From: an uncultured Ruminococcus sp.
GTDB taxonomy: Bacteria > Bacillota > Clostridia > Oscillospirales > Ruminococcaceae
Assembly (NCBI GenBank): GCA_902786965.1
Contig: CADAEJ010000002.1
Span: 1-64,000, forward strand
Length of the DNA stretch: 64,000 nucleotides
Direction: 5' to 3'
Under the pieces are notes generated by a model that searched no databases, was not told where the DNA came from, and was given only the letters and a program-made list of their open reading frames with translations. Of this stretch, positions 1 to 8,522 are shown one piece after another. The position numbers and the translations under genes were made by a program. Position 1 is the stretch's first letter, and every line of letters begins with the position of its first letter.

Positions 1-1271
1 TGCAGGCTGAAATCTATCTTTTTCTTTTCGCCCTCCTGCTGCGGCTGCTCGTCTGTCTGCGCATTATCCTGCGCCTGCGAAAGCTTTTGTCTGAACTCGT
101 CCCCTATATTATCGGTCTGTACAAGTTCATCGGGAATATTATCATTCAGCGTTTTGCCGCTGTCATTGGGTGCTGTCATAGTTTCCTCCTCTGTCTGCTC
201 TGTCAAAACAAATGTATCCTCTGCCGCGATAGCTGTTTCAGGCTCGCTCGGCACTGTGGTCTGCGTTTGCTGCGGTTCCTGCTCTATCGGCTCGGGCTGA
301 ACTGTTTCCTGCGGCTTCGGCTCGGGCTTTGGCTTTGCCGTGGGCATAGGGTGCGGCTGATGGTCGATAAGCTCTTCAAGCGGCTTTGAAAGTATCTCGT
401 CAAGGTCAAATGTCAGTATATCGCCAAGCTCGTCGGTCTCTGCGATAAGCTTTTGTATGTTGACCGTTTCACCCTTTTTATCGGACGTTATCGCCTCAAG
501 CTCCTGCTTGGTTATATATGGCTTTATGCCGATTATCGAGATATTATCCTGACTGCCGTTATCTGCCGCGAGCTGCGCGATAGCTTCAAGCTTCTGCCCT
601 ATCGGCAGGTCAAGTCCCATACCGATCTCAAGCTGCTGCTCGCTTACGAAATCCGAGATGCCGTCAGAAACGATAAGTATCATATCGTCAGGCTCTTTGC
701 CAAAGCGTGTAACAAGCTGTACGACCTCTATCTCGGGGTCGTTTGAAAGACTGCCTATCGAAGATACGATAGCATTTTGCAGCTTTGGGTCGATATGCTT
801 TTCCTCGCCCTCGCTGCCGTGTTCATAAACGAACTGCCTGTACGACTGGTCGGTGGATATCTGTCTTATCGCTGCGTTGACGTATCTGTACATACGGCTG
901 TCACCGACATTTATGCACACAGCCTCGCCGTTTTCGTCAACAGCGAGCGCACAAAGAGTCGTCTGCATATTCAGCGTACCCTCACCGATGACACCGCTTT
1001 TCTTGACCTTGCGGTGAATATCATTGACAACGCCTTTGATATCAACATCAGAACGGTACTGTACCTTTGCAAGCTCTTCAAGACAGGTCTGTGCGGCAAG
1101 CTCGCCTGCCTTTTCGCCGCCCACGCCGTCACAAACTGCGGTAATGAACGGTGCTGAAACGATAGAATAGCGGCTGCCGTCGCTTTTTATCCTGCCGTCT
1201 ATAAGTATCCTGTCCTCGTTTTCGCCGCGTACAGCGCCCTTTGAGGTATACCCATAGATATAATAATTCAC
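1..1271 (-). CDS. PP2C-family serine/threonine protein phosphatase with long acidic Pro/Gln-rich tail (3' end outside window)
   Basis: Dephosphorylates phospho-Ser/Thr proteins, presumably opposing Hanks-type kinases in the cytoplasm. The visible 423 codons begin at a GTG (1269-1271) preceded by GGGGGTG. The N-terminal part carries PP2C metal-site motifs: a GENED-type motif near residue 17, CDGVGGEKAGE near residue 45, then VGDSRMYRY and, later, a VSDGISD motif and a QDNISII motif. After the phosphatase core (about 250 residues) follows a low-complexity tail rich in Pro, Glu, Gln and Thr. The gene is read from its own promoter, divergent from the HAD gene. The tail has no recognised domain and the C-terminus is not seen. 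Family call is secure; the partner kinase is unknown, though a divergent kinase lies at the other end of the window. Confidence 0.85.
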   Translation of the reverse strand, partial: MNYYIYGYTSKGAVRGENEDRILIDGRIKSDGSRYSIVSAPFITAVCDGVGGEKAGELAAQTCLEELAKVQYRSDVDIKGVVNDIHRKVKKSGVIGEGTLNMQTTLCALAVDENGEAVCINVGDSRMYRYVNAAIRQISTDQSYRQFVYEHGSEGEEKHIDPKLQNAIVSSIGSLSNDPEIEVVQLVTRFGKEPDDMILIVSDGISDFVSEQQLEIGMGLDLPIGQKLEAIAQLAADNGSQDNISIIGIKPYITKQELEAITSDKKGETVNIQKLIAETDELGDILTFDLDEILSKPLEELIDHQPHPMPTAKPKPEPKPQETVQPEPIEQEPQQTQTTVPSEPETAIAAEDTFVLTEQTEEETMTAPNDSGKTLNDNIPDELVQTDNIGDEFRQKLSQAQDNAQTDEQPQQEGEKKKIDFSL

Positions 1272-1298
1272 CGTTCACACCCCCATTCATACATCATA

Positions 1299-1327
1299 AT
1301 GATAACATATTTTAATACCCTTGTCAA
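1299..1327 (-). promoter_or_regulatory. Sigma-A-type promoter of the PP2C gene
   Basis: On the minus strand TTGACA (1322-1327), 17-bp spacer, TATCAT (1299-1304). The predicted start lies about 20 nt before the ribosome site. Confidence 0.7.
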
Positions 1328-1336
1328 TTTAAACGC

Positions 1337-1365
1337 TTGCATTTGCGCGCCGAAATATGTATAAT
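1337..1365 (+). promoter_or_regulatory. Sigma-A-type promoter of the HAD phosphatase gene
   Basis: TTGCAT (1337-1342), 17-bp spacer, TATAAT (1360-1365), about 38 bp before the ATG. It is back to back with the PP2C promoter. Confidence 0.65.
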
Positions 1366-1403
1366 ATTTTTGGGCAGATTTCACACAAGGGAGAGTTGAA
1401 AAA

Positions 1404-2066
1404 ATGGCACAAAGGATCAAGGGAGTCATATTCGATATGGACGGTCTTATGCTTGACACCGAGAAGCTGCTGACGCGCTTTTGGTGTGAGGCTGCGGCAT
1501 TTTACGGCTTTGATATGCAAAGGCAGCAGGTTCTTGGTATACGCTCGCTTGCGGCAAAATACGCACAGGTGCATCTCAAGGGCATTTTCGGTGAGGATTT
1601 TGATTATTACGCTGTGCGTGCAAAGCGGATAGAGCTGATGAACGCTTACATCGCAAAAAACGGCATAGAGAAAAAGCAGGGGCTTGATGAACTGCTTGAA
1701 AGCCTTTCACAGCGCGGGTTAAAGCTTGCTGTTGCGACTGCGACAGACAGGCAGAGAACGGATATGTACCTTACCAAAGCGGGAGTGCTGCACTATTTTG
1801 ATGCACTCGTAACAGGTGACACGATAGCAAACGGCAAGCCAAAGCCCGATATCTACATCGCCGCGGCAAAGGCGCTCGGGCTGCCCTGTGAACAATGCCT
1901 TGCGATTGAGGACTCCCCTAACGGCATAAGGTCTGCATATGACGCACACTGCAAGGCTGTTATGATACCCGATCTTTCGCTGCCCGATGAACAGACAAAG
2001 CCGCTGCTTTACGCGTGTTACAGCTCGCTTTCAGAGCTTGAAAAGGATATTGATGTACTGCTGTGA
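1404..2066 (+). CDS. HAD-superfamily phosphatase, beta-phosphoglucomutase-like (220 aa)
   Basis: Cytoplasmic hydrolase of small phosphorylated metabolites (sugar phosphates are typical). All four HAD motifs are present: FDMDG with nucleophile Asp11 and acid/base Asp13, the motif II Thr in ATAT, the motif III Lys in GKPKPD, and the motif IV acidic pair in AIEDSPNG. A helical cap is inserted after motif I, as in the PGMB-like class. Length is normal. The ATG follows GGGAG with good spacing. The substrate cannot be told from sequence, and mutase versus phosphatase activity is undecided. Confidence 0.88.
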   Translation: MAQRIKGVIFDMDGLMLDTEKLLTRFWCEAAAFYGFDMQRQQVLGIRSLAAKYAQVHLKGIFGEDFDYYAVRAKRIELMNAYIAKNGIEKKQGLDELLESLSQRGLKLAVATATDRQRTDMYLTKAGVLHYFDALVTGDTIANGKPKPDIYIAAAKALGLPCEQCLAIEDSPNGIRSAYDAHCKAVMIPDLSLPDEQTKPLLYACYSSLSELEKDIDVLL

Positions 2067-2093
2067 CGTACAAATGCACTTAATTCAGCTACA

Positions 2094-2139
2094 ATCTGTT
2101 CGCCCTGCGTGAACAAGCGTATTTCACAAACGAACAGAT
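2094..2139. repeat. Interrupted inverted repeat between HAD gene and aspartate kinase
   Basis: A perfect 9-bp stem ATCTGTTCG / CGAACAGAT (2094-2102, 2131-2139) encloses a second short stem GTGAA / TTCAC (2109-2113, 2123-2127). No T-run follows on either strand, so it is not a typical terminator. It lies 112 bp before the aspartate kinase start and could be an operator or a leader structure. Confidence 0.45.
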
Positions 2140-2251
2140 AAAAATTCATATATATTTGTCAAAATGCACATTGACGAGAAAAGCAAAGTTTTGTATACTA
2201 TTATTTGTACTGTTAACGAGTATCAATACTAATGTAAATGAGGTTTTAGTT

Positions 2252-3577
2252 ATGACAAAAGTTGTTAAATTCGGCGGAAGCTCGCTGGCAAGCGCAAAGC
2301 AGTTTGAAAAGGTAAAGGCTATCATCACTGCTGAAAGCTCAAGAAGATATGTTGTACCCAGCGCACCGGGCAAGAGAGATTCTGCCGACACCAAGGTAAC
2401 CGATATGCTCTACGGCTGCTATGACCTTGCAGCAAAGGGTAAGGACTTCAAAAAGGCTTTTGACAAGATAAAGGAAAGATACAACGGCATCATCAAGGAG
2501 CTTGGTCTTGACCTTTCTCTCGAAAAGGAATTTGAGGTCATCAATGCTTGCTTTATCGGCAAGGCAGGCCGTGACTATGCCGCATCAAGAGGCGAATACC
2601 TCAACGGCATCGTGCTTGCGAACTACCTCGGCTACAACTTTATAGATGCTGCTGACGTTATTTTCTTTGACGAGCAGGGACACTTTGATTCAAAAAAGAC
2701 AAACAAGGCGCTCAGAGCAAAGCTCGAAGGGCTTGACAATGCAGTTATCCCGGGTTTTTACGGCTCTATGCCTAACGACACTATAAAGACATTCTCAAGA
2801 GGCGGCTCGGACATAACAGGCTCTATCGTTGCAGCTGCTGTAGGCGCTGACCTGTACGAGAACTGGACAGACGTTTCGGGATTCCTCTTTGCTGACCCGC
2901 GCGTTATCAAGGACCCTCAGACGATAAAGATAATCACCTACAAGGAGCTTCGCGAGCTTTCATACATGGGCGCAACGGTTCTGCACGAGGACGCTATCTT
3001 CCCTGTAAGAAAAGCAGGTATCCCTATCAATATCAAGAACACCAACGCTCCGGAGGACAACGGCACATTTATCGTAGAGTCCACCTCACAGAAGCCGCAG
3101 TTCACTATCACGGGCATCGCAGGCAAAAAGGGCTTTACCGCTATCAATATCGAAAAGGATATGATGAATGCCGAGATCGGCTTCGGCAGACGTGTGCTTG
3201 AGGTGTTTGAAAAGAACGGTATCTGCTTTGAGCATATGCCCTCGGGTATCGACACGATGTCTATCGTTGTTCACCAGCAGGAGTTCGCACCGAAGGAGCA
3301 GGAGATACTCGCAGGTATCCACCGCAACTGCAAGCCGGATGTTATCGACATTGAAACAGACCTTGCACTTATCGCAGTCGTTGGACGCGCGATGAAGTCT
3401 AACAGAGGTACGGCAGGAAGGATATTCTCCGCACTTGCACACGCAAGGGTAAACGTAAAGATGATAGACCAGGGCTCAAGTGAGCTCAATATCATCATCG
3501 GCGTTAGCGAGAACGACTTTGAAAAGGCTATGCAGGCAATTTACAGCATATTTGTTGATACACAGCTTGAAAAGTAA
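2252..3577 (+). CDS. Aspartate kinase (441 aa)
   Basis: Phosphorylates L-aspartate, the first step toward lysine, threonine and methionine. The N-terminus has the KFGGSS nucleotide/aspartate motif of the amino-acid kinase fold, with SRGEY and FSRGGSD downstream, then two ACT-type regulatory segments from about residue 300 (VVGRAM near residue 370). ATG 2252 is chosen over an in-frame ATG 96 bp upstream because KVVKFGGSS is the normal family N-terminus and AGG lies 8 nt before it. It is monocistronic, with a hairpin terminator behind. It supplies the homoserine branch used by the methionine genes further along. Confidence 0.92.
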   Translation: MTKVVKFGGSSLASAKQFEKVKAIITAESSRRYVVPSAPGKRDSADTKVTDMLYGCYDLAAKGKDFKKAFDKIKERYNGIIKELGLDLSLEKEFEVINACFIGKAGRDYAASRGEYLNGIVLANYLGYNFIDAADVIFFDEQGHFDSKKTNKALRAKLEGLDNAVIPGFYGSMPNDTIKTFSRGGSDITGSIVAAAVGADLYENWTDVSGFLFADPRVIKDPQTIKIITYKELRELSYMGATVLHEDAIFPVRKAGIPINIKNTNAPEDNGTFIVESTSQKPQFTITGIAGKKGFTAINIEKDMMNAEIGFGRRVLEVFEKNGICFEHMPSGIDTMSIVVHQQEFAPKEQEILAGIHRNCKPDVIDIETDLALIAVVGRAMKSNRGTAGRIFSALAHARVNVKMIDQGSSELNIIIGVSENDFEKAMQAIYSIFVDTQLEK

Positions 3578-3590
3578 TTGATAAAAAGAT

Positions 3591-3626
3591 ACTCCGCAGG
3601 GAAATGATCTCTGCGGAGTTTTTTTG
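3591..3626 (+). terminator. Rho-independent terminator of aspartate kinase
   Basis: Perfect stem ACTCCGCAG / CTGCGGAGT followed by seven T. Confidence 0.9.
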
Positions 3627-3665
3627 TTTGCTAAAAAAATAGGCTCCCGTCAAACGAGAGCCAAG

Positions 3666-3738
3666 AGCTGATAACCGGATTTGAACCGGTGACCTCATCC
3701 TTACCAAGGATGTGCTCTACCAACTGAGCTATATCAGC
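3666..3738 (-). tRNA. tRNA-Thr (anticodon GGT)
   Basis: Complete cloverleaf: acceptor GCTGATA paired with TATCAGC at the other end, anticodon stem CATCC/GGATG around loop TTGGTAA, TPsiC arm CCGGTTCAAATCCGG. The 3' CCA is not encoded. Confidence 0.95.
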
Positions 3739-3864
3739 ACGCTGCACTATCTGCAACAGTTATATATTATACACTATCACACCGATTTTGTCAAGTATTT
3801 ATCAGATAATTTTATTTATTTTTTTATCACGGTGAAATGTTAACAAATAGCAGTGAAAAACATA

Positions 3865-3893
3865 TTGACACAAGTGCGCTGTAATGCTAAACT
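3865..3893 (+). promoter_or_regulatory. Promoter of the transglutaminase/CWB2 gene
   Basis: TTGACA (3865-3870), 17-bp spacer, TAAACT (3888-3893), about 48 bp before the start codon. Confidence 0.65.
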
Positions 3894-3940
3894 TAATATG
3901 TATAGATGTACAACTATATAGGCAGAAAGGGGTATAGCCA

Positions 3941-6274
3941 ATGAAAAAGAAATTGTTAAGCCTGCTCACAAGTCTTATGCTTGCCTGCTCTCTTGCAGCT
4001 TTTATGCCGCAGCAATACAGCGCCGCTGCTCTTGAAAGCACACAAACTCAGACTGTGGTGCAGCAAAAGGAGCATAAGGTCAAAGGTGTGGTCGTTGCAC
4101 AAGAAGATGGTATCAAGTACGTAAAGCTTGATAACAGCATCGGAAAGACCTGCAGCGATTTTTCTGCGGATACGGGCATCAATGCTACGCCGTCATCATC
4201 ATTCGCCGCGCTTACAGGCAGCAAATACGGCTACACGGAGCTTGGCAAGTATTCAAGCGGGTCAAAGAGGCAGTCGTTCTACAATGCGGTCTACAACATC
4301 TGTCTGAGCTTTTGGAATCAGACGATAGACAATACCACAGAGGATTATGATAATTACTACATTATCAAATCGGTCAACTTCTCTAATTACGGACTGAGCT
4401 TGAATGAAGCATTGCAGACATATAATGTACTAAGGCACGATAATCCGTCATTCTACTTTTTAGCTACCCGCATGATAGCATATTCGGACGATTACATCGC
4501 TATACTTATGCCAAAGGAGTATAACGGAAAATCCACCAGGGCAAGTATGCAGAATACCATTATCAAATATGCAGATAACCTGCGCGCAAAGATAAAGGAT
4601 AATTACACCAACTATTACAAGGCTCTTGTGCTTAACAACACACTTGTAAACGATCTTGAATACGCGCATGACAGCAGCGGAAATGTTCTTGAAGCAGAAT
4701 GGGCGCACAACGTTTACGGCGCTGCATACTACAAAAGATGCGTGTGCGAGGGCTATGCAAAGACCTTCCAGATGGTAATGAATATGTCAAACGTTGAAAA
4801 CGTCTACGTTATCGGATTAGGTCAGGGAGTCGGACACGCATGGAATATGGTCAAGCTGGATAACGGCAGCTACTATTGCTATGACTCGACCTGGAACGAC
4901 ACCGCACGCACTAAAGAATTCATTGCAAGGGGAACTACCTTCTTCAACCGCGAGCATACGCCGTACGACACCACAGCAAAGAGTATCAGATTTATGTACA
5001 ATATCCCGAGCGTACCTGCTGCTGACTACAACGGCACAAAGGAAATGTACAAGACCGATATATCTTTCACCAAGCAGCTTACAGGTGTTAAGTACACCAC
5101 ATCATACGGCAGAGCTACTCTTTCGTGGAACCTGCCCTCGGTTGCAAGCGGCATATACGTTTATCAGCAAATAGACGGCAAGTATCAGCAGATAGCAAAG
5201 CTTGGCAAGGGCATAGCCGCATACAACGTTCAGAACCTCACAGCAAAGAGCTACTACAACTTCCAGCTCAGGACTTACTACATATACAACGGCAGAGAGT
5301 ATGTATCCGACAAGCCGAGCACAGTTCTGTTCTGGACACAGGAACTGCCCTCAAATGCAGCTGAAATAGTCAGATATGCAGGAAACAACAGATACAGCAC
5401 TGCGGTAGAGATATCAAAGGCAAACACGCAGGAAAGCGATTTTGTAATTATTGCATCCGGCACAAGCTATGCCGACGCTCTTGCAGCTGTTCCGCTTGCT
5501 GATTCTATAAAGGCACCGATACTGCTTTCATCAAAGACCTCGCTTGACGCGGGCACTATTGCAGAGATACAAAGGCGCAAGGCAGCATATGCTCTGATAA
5601 TCGGAGGAACAGGCGTTGTTTCAGCAAATGTCGAAAATCAGCTCAAAACGATAGGTGTGACTTCAGCACGAGTTGCAGGCAAGGACCGTTTTGAAACATC
5701 TGCAAAAATAGCGATTTTGATGGAGTCAATGACAAAGACTGCTAAAAATACAGTATTCTTTGTTTACTACAACGATTTTGCTGATGCACTTTCAGTAAGC
5801 AGCATAGCAGCAGCCGGACGCTTGCCTATCCTCTACATCAGGGGCACAGGCGAGATAGACCAGTATACAAAGAGCTATCTTGCGGCACGCGAGGAAAAGC
5901 TCAAATACGCTTTTATTATCGGCGGACCAAAGCTGATAAGCGAAAACGCTGAAAAGAATCTTAAAGCATACTCCGAAACACAGCCCAGAATATACGGCAG
6001 CAACAGATACATGACCAATCTTTATGTAAACCAGGTTTTCTCTGATATGACCAGCGCACCCTGCCTTGCAACAGGCACTGCCTTCCCCGACGCGCTTGCA
6101 GGCGGCGTGTACGCAGCAGCGAACAGGTCACCTATATATCTTGTACCGCCTACGCTAACAGATGAGCAGGTTGAGAGATTCAAAAAACTCAAGCCCGAAA
6201 AGATCATCGTCTTTGGCGGACCGAACGCTGTAACAACGCAGGCTGCATATCAGGCAGCGGCAGCGGCGGCTTAA
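3941..6274 (+). CDS. Secreted transglutaminase-like protein with three CWB2 cell-wall-binding repeats (777 aa)
   Basis: A signal peptide (residues 1-30, MKKK then a hydrophobic core ending near SAAA) directs export. Residues about 225-320 form a transglutaminase-like cysteine peptidase fold with a visible triad: Cys269 in CEGYAKTF, His299 in GHAWNM and Asp315 in CYDSTW. A fibronectin-type-III-like stretch follows (about 375-465). Three CWB2 repeats fill the C-terminus (from about 470), each with a (V/I)RYAGNNRY- or GKDRFET-like start, a YADAL or FPDALAGG motif and an IIGG or VFGG motif. CWB2 modules anchor proteins to secondary wall polymers. RBS AGAAAGGGG. The substrate (protein crosslink or peptide cleavage) is not known. 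The BspA-type protein at 27883-30177 has the same C-terminal anchor. Confidence 0.88.
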   Translation: MKKKLLSLLTSLMLACSLAAFMPQQYSAAALESTQTQTVVQQKEHKVKGVVVAQEDGIKYVKLDNSIGKTCSDFSADTGINATPSSSFAALTGSKYGYTELGKYSSGSKRQSFYNAVYNICLSFWNQTIDNTTEDYDNYYIIKSVNFSNYGLSLNEALQTYNVLRHDNPSFYFLATRMIAYSDDYIAILMPKEYNGKSTRASMQNTIIKYADNLRAKIKDNYTNYYKALVLNNTLVNDLEYAHDSSGNVLEAEWAHNVYGAAYYKRCVCEGYAKTFQMVMNMSNVENVYVIGLGQGVGHAWNMVKLDNGSYYCYDSTWNDTARTKEFIARGTTFFNREHTPYDTTAKSIRFMYNIPSVPAADYNGTKEMYKTDISFTKQLTGVKYTTSYGRATLSWNLPSVASGIYVYQQIDGKYQQIAKLGKGIAAYNVQNLTAKSYYNFQLRTYYIYNGREYVSDKPSTVLFWTQELPSNAAEIVRYAGNNRYSTAVEISKANTQESDFVIIASGTSYADALAAVPLADSIKAPILLSSKTSLDAGTIAEIQRRKAAYALIIGGTGVVSANVENQLKTIGVTSARVAGKDRFETSAKIAILMESMTKTAKNTVFFVYYNDFADALSVSSIAAAGRLPILYIRGTGEIDQYTKSYLAAREEKLKYAFIIGGPKLISENAEKNLKAYSETQPRIYGSNRYMTNLYVNQVFSDMTSAPCLATGTAFPDALAGGVYAAANRSPIYLVPPTLTDEQVERFKKLKPEKIIVFGGPNAVTTQAAYQAAAAAA

Positions 6275-6290
6275 CGCACAGCAAATAACA

Positions 6291-6335
6291 ACACCCGAAA
6301 GCAGATCTGATGAAATGCTCTCGGGTGTATTTTTG
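6291..6335 (+). terminator. Terminator after the transglutaminase/CWB2 gene
   Basis: ACACCCGA...TCGGGTGT stem with an inner AGCA/TGCT extension, followed by ATTTTTG. It lies between convergent genes. Confidence 0.85.
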
Positions 6336-6348
6336 TGTAAACTTATGT

Positions 6349-6921
6349 TTATCTGTGTGAGGAGAAAGCTCCCGATCTTGCAAGGCGCTTGACAAGCTCC
6401 TCGCTGATAAAGTACGCAGCAGCGACCGATACAACGTCCTTGACAAGAAACGGCAGCGAAACGACCGCAAATGACTTTGCAAGCGATACCTTTGCAACGG
6501 CTGCATATACCGCGGCTCCGATGACGTGGTCGATAAGAAGTCCAGCAAAGCCGAGCGTAAGCGCTATGGCTTTACCCGCAAGCTTTTTGGACGCAAACCT
6601 TGACGAGCCTATGCCGCACAGCAGCGCGAAGAGTATAAATCCCCAGATAAAGCCGCCCGTGTAGCCTGTCAGCACGCCAAAGCCGCCCTTCCAGTTGGCA
6701 AATACGGGCACGCCGACTCCGCCGAGGAAAATATAAACTATCACCGATACCGTTCCCTTTGCCCAGCCAAGAAAGTATCCCGCCAGCGCGATGGCAAACG
6801 TTTGCAGCGTTATGGGGACATTGGTCGGCAGCGGTATGGCTATCTGCGAAAGCACGCAGATGATCGCTGTAAAAAGTCCGATGGAAACTATCGTAAGAGT
6901 TGATATACGTTTATTATTCAT
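6349..6921 (-). CDS. bioY: BioY, biotin-specific S-component of an ECF transporter (190 aa)
   Basis: Membrane substrate-binding subunit that captures biotin. The protein is almost wholly hydrophobic with about six helices and carries BioY hallmarks: PITLQTFA near residue 40, a GGVGVPVF motif and a GGFIWGF motif. ATG 6921 follows GAAGG; an ATG 30 bp upstream lacks a ribosome site and would overlap the -10 box. No ECF ATPase/T-subunit genes are near, so it likely shares a general energising module (group II ECF), which is inference. Confidence 0.92.
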   Translation of the reverse strand: MNNKRISTLTIVSIGLFTAIICVLSQIAIPLPTNVPITLQTFAIALAGYFLGWAKGTVSVIVYIFLGGVGVPVFANWKGGFGVLTGYTGGFIWGFILFALLCGIGSSRFASKKLAGKAIALTLGFAGLLIDHVIGAAVYAAVAKVSLAKSFAVVSLPFLVKDVVSVAAAYFISEELVKRLARSGAFSSHR

Positions 6922-6939
6922 TTTACCTTCACCCATACA

Positions 6940-6968
6940 AGTATACCACACTCAAAGCAGATTGTCAA
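6940..6968 (-). promoter_or_regulatory. Strong promoter of bioY
   Basis: TTGACA (6963-6968), 17-bp spacer, TATACT (6940-6945) on the minus strand. It gives a leader of only about 12 nt, so there is no room for a riboswitch. Confidence 0.8.
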
Positions 6969-6992
6969 CCATAAAAGATACTGACAGTATAC

Positions 6993-7024
6993 AAAAAAGT
7001 CACCACATAAAGCGGTGACTTTTA
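6993..7024 (-). terminator. Terminator of the NlpC/P60 gene
   Basis: Stem AAAGTCACC / GGTGACTTT with A- and T-rich flanks on both sides, a few bases after the stop codon at 7027. Confidence 0.85.
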
Positions 7025-7026
7025 AT

Positions 7027-8331
7027 TCAGGTCTCTATAAGTCTTCTTATGCAGTAGATGTTGCCTCTGTCGCTTGCGGCATAGGAGAACACGATGCCGA
7101 CCTCGGGGCAGGATGCGTGAACTATCATTCCGTTGCCGACATACATAGAAACGTGGTAGATGTTATACGCTGTGCCGTAGAAGATAAGGTCTCCCGGCTT
7201 CATCTGGTTATACGAAACTGCACGTCCGTACGCTGCCTGTGACTGCGCATAGTGCGGAAGGTTTATGCCGACCTGTCTGTAGGCAAGCATTACAAGTCCC
7301 GAGCAGTCTGTTGCCCTGAAGGCAGAGCCTGCGAAAACATACGCACCGCCGACATTGCTCTTTGCATATGCAACTACCTTATCTATCTTCGCCTGATTTG
7401 TAGAAGGGTCAGACGGCGAGACAGGCTCGGTGATGACAGGCTTTGCTGCGGTCGTCTTTTTAGTGGTCTGCGCATACGGAGCCGTAGTGGTAAGTGCAGG
7501 TCTGTACGCGGGAGTTGTAGTGGTCGTTGTAGTCGTGGTAGTTGTTGTAGTCGTAGTTGTATCCGCTTTGCTCGATATCTCCGAATGCTTCTGTTCAAGC
7601 TCGTTTGAGCGCTGTACAAGTGTCTGCTTCTGTGATTCAAGCTGGTTTATCGTCTTGCCCTGCTGTGACTCCATCTGTGCGAGCTTGCTTTTCTGCTCGT
7701 TGAGATTATTCAGCTTGTCGGTAAACTTCAGGCAAGTCTCGTTAAGCTCGTCCTGCTGTGCCTTGTAGTCCTTTTCGAGCTTTTCAAGGTCTTTTTTCTG
7801 CTCAACAAGCTTATCGAGCTGCTCGTTGTCGTGGTCGGCAACGCGCTTCATCAGCTCAAGCCGCATCAGAACGTCATAAAAATCCGACGAATCGGTGAGA
7901 ACGCTCATATATGTATCCGAACCGCCTGCTATGTACATCGCTCTTATCCTCTGCATAAAGTCGCTCGTTTCGGACTTTATCTGCTTGGTCTTTTCTTCGA
8001 TGTTCGATTGCAGTTCGGTCATCTTGGCATCGGTATCTGCGATCTGCTTTTCAAGCTTGTTTATCTCGTCTTCAGCCACGCGGATATGCTCGCGCACAGC
8101 GGCGTAATCCTTATTGATGCTGTCAAGCTTGTTCCTTTCGCGCTTGAGCTCGCTGTCAGCATCGCTTATCTTCGAGTTTACGGCGCTTTGCTCTTTCTCT
8201 ATCTCGGTAAGCTGTGAGACATATTCTTCCCTTGTTGCATAACTGTCATTGTACGAGCCGACCGCTGTTACCGATATCATCGCCGCCGCACTCACCGCAA
8301 GGACAGACTTTAGTATTCTTGTTTTACGCAT
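7027..8331 (-). CDS. Secreted NlpC/P60 peptidoglycan endopeptidase with coiled coil and poly-Thr linker (434 aa)
   Basis: Cuts peptide stems of peptidoglycan outside the cell. Order: signal peptide (1-30), a long charged coiled coil (about 35-245) of the CwlO/PcsB kind, a run of about 17 Thr followed by a Pro/Thr linker (about 255-300), then an NlpC/P60 domain with catalytic Cys343 in DCSG, His393 in YHVSMYVG and third residue His405 in IVHASC. ATG 8331 follows GGAG; an upstream in-frame start has no ribosome site. It is monocistronic. Three TGTAAC repeats lie across its start of transcription (8443-8469). Confidence 0.9.
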   Translation of the reverse strand: MRKTRILKSVLAVSAAAMISVTAVGSYNDSYATREEYVSQLTEIEKEQSAVNSKISDADSELKRERNKLDSINKDYAAVREHIRVAEDEINKLEKQIADTDAKMTELQSNIEEKTKQIKSETSDFMQRIRAMYIAGGSDTYMSVLTDSSDFYDVLMRLELMKRVADHDNEQLDKLVEQKKDLEKLEKDYKAQQDELNETCLKFTDKLNNLNEQKSKLAQMESQQGKTINQLESQKQTLVQRSNELEQKHSEISSKADTTTTTTTTTTTTTTTTPAYRPALTTTAPYAQTTKKTTAAKPVITEPVSPSDPSTNQAKIDKVVAYAKSNVGGAYVFAGSAFRATDCSGLVMLAYRQVGINLPHYAQSQAAYGRAVSYNQMKPGDLIFYGTAYNIYHVSMYVGNGMIVHASCPEVGIVFSYAASDRGNIYCIRRLIET

Positions 8332-8442
8332 TTTAAAATCTCCAAACATATAAGTCACTCAATTTTATTCACTTTGAAAAAGCGCTGACTTGCTTTGTGA
8401 CGCACATAATCGTGCGGTTTTTCCTTAACACTTTATTCAAAA

Positions 8443-8469
8443 TGTAACTACTTGTAACCTAATTGTAAC
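8443..8469. promoter_or_regulatory. Triple TGTAAC direct repeat, WalR-box-like
   Basis: TGTAAC at 8443-8448, 8453-8458 and 8464-8469 (period 10-11 bp). The WalR (YycF) consensus known from Bacillus and relatives is TGTWAH-N5-TGTWAH, and WalR controls NlpC/P60 wall hydrolases. The repeats sit at and just after the predicted transcription start. Confidence 0.55.
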
Positions 8470-8471
8470 TT

Positions 8472-8500
8472 ATTATACACCTTGCACGAAGATTTGTCAA
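8472..8500 (-). promoter_or_regulatory. Consensus promoter of the NlpC/P60 gene
   Basis: TTGACA (8495-8500), 17-bp spacer, TATAAT (8472-8477) on the minus strand. The leader is about 135 nt and carries the TGTAAC repeats and a small CGCAC/GTGCG hairpin. Confidence 0.85.
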
Positions 8501-8522
8501 GCTTTTTATTGAAAATACCCTG

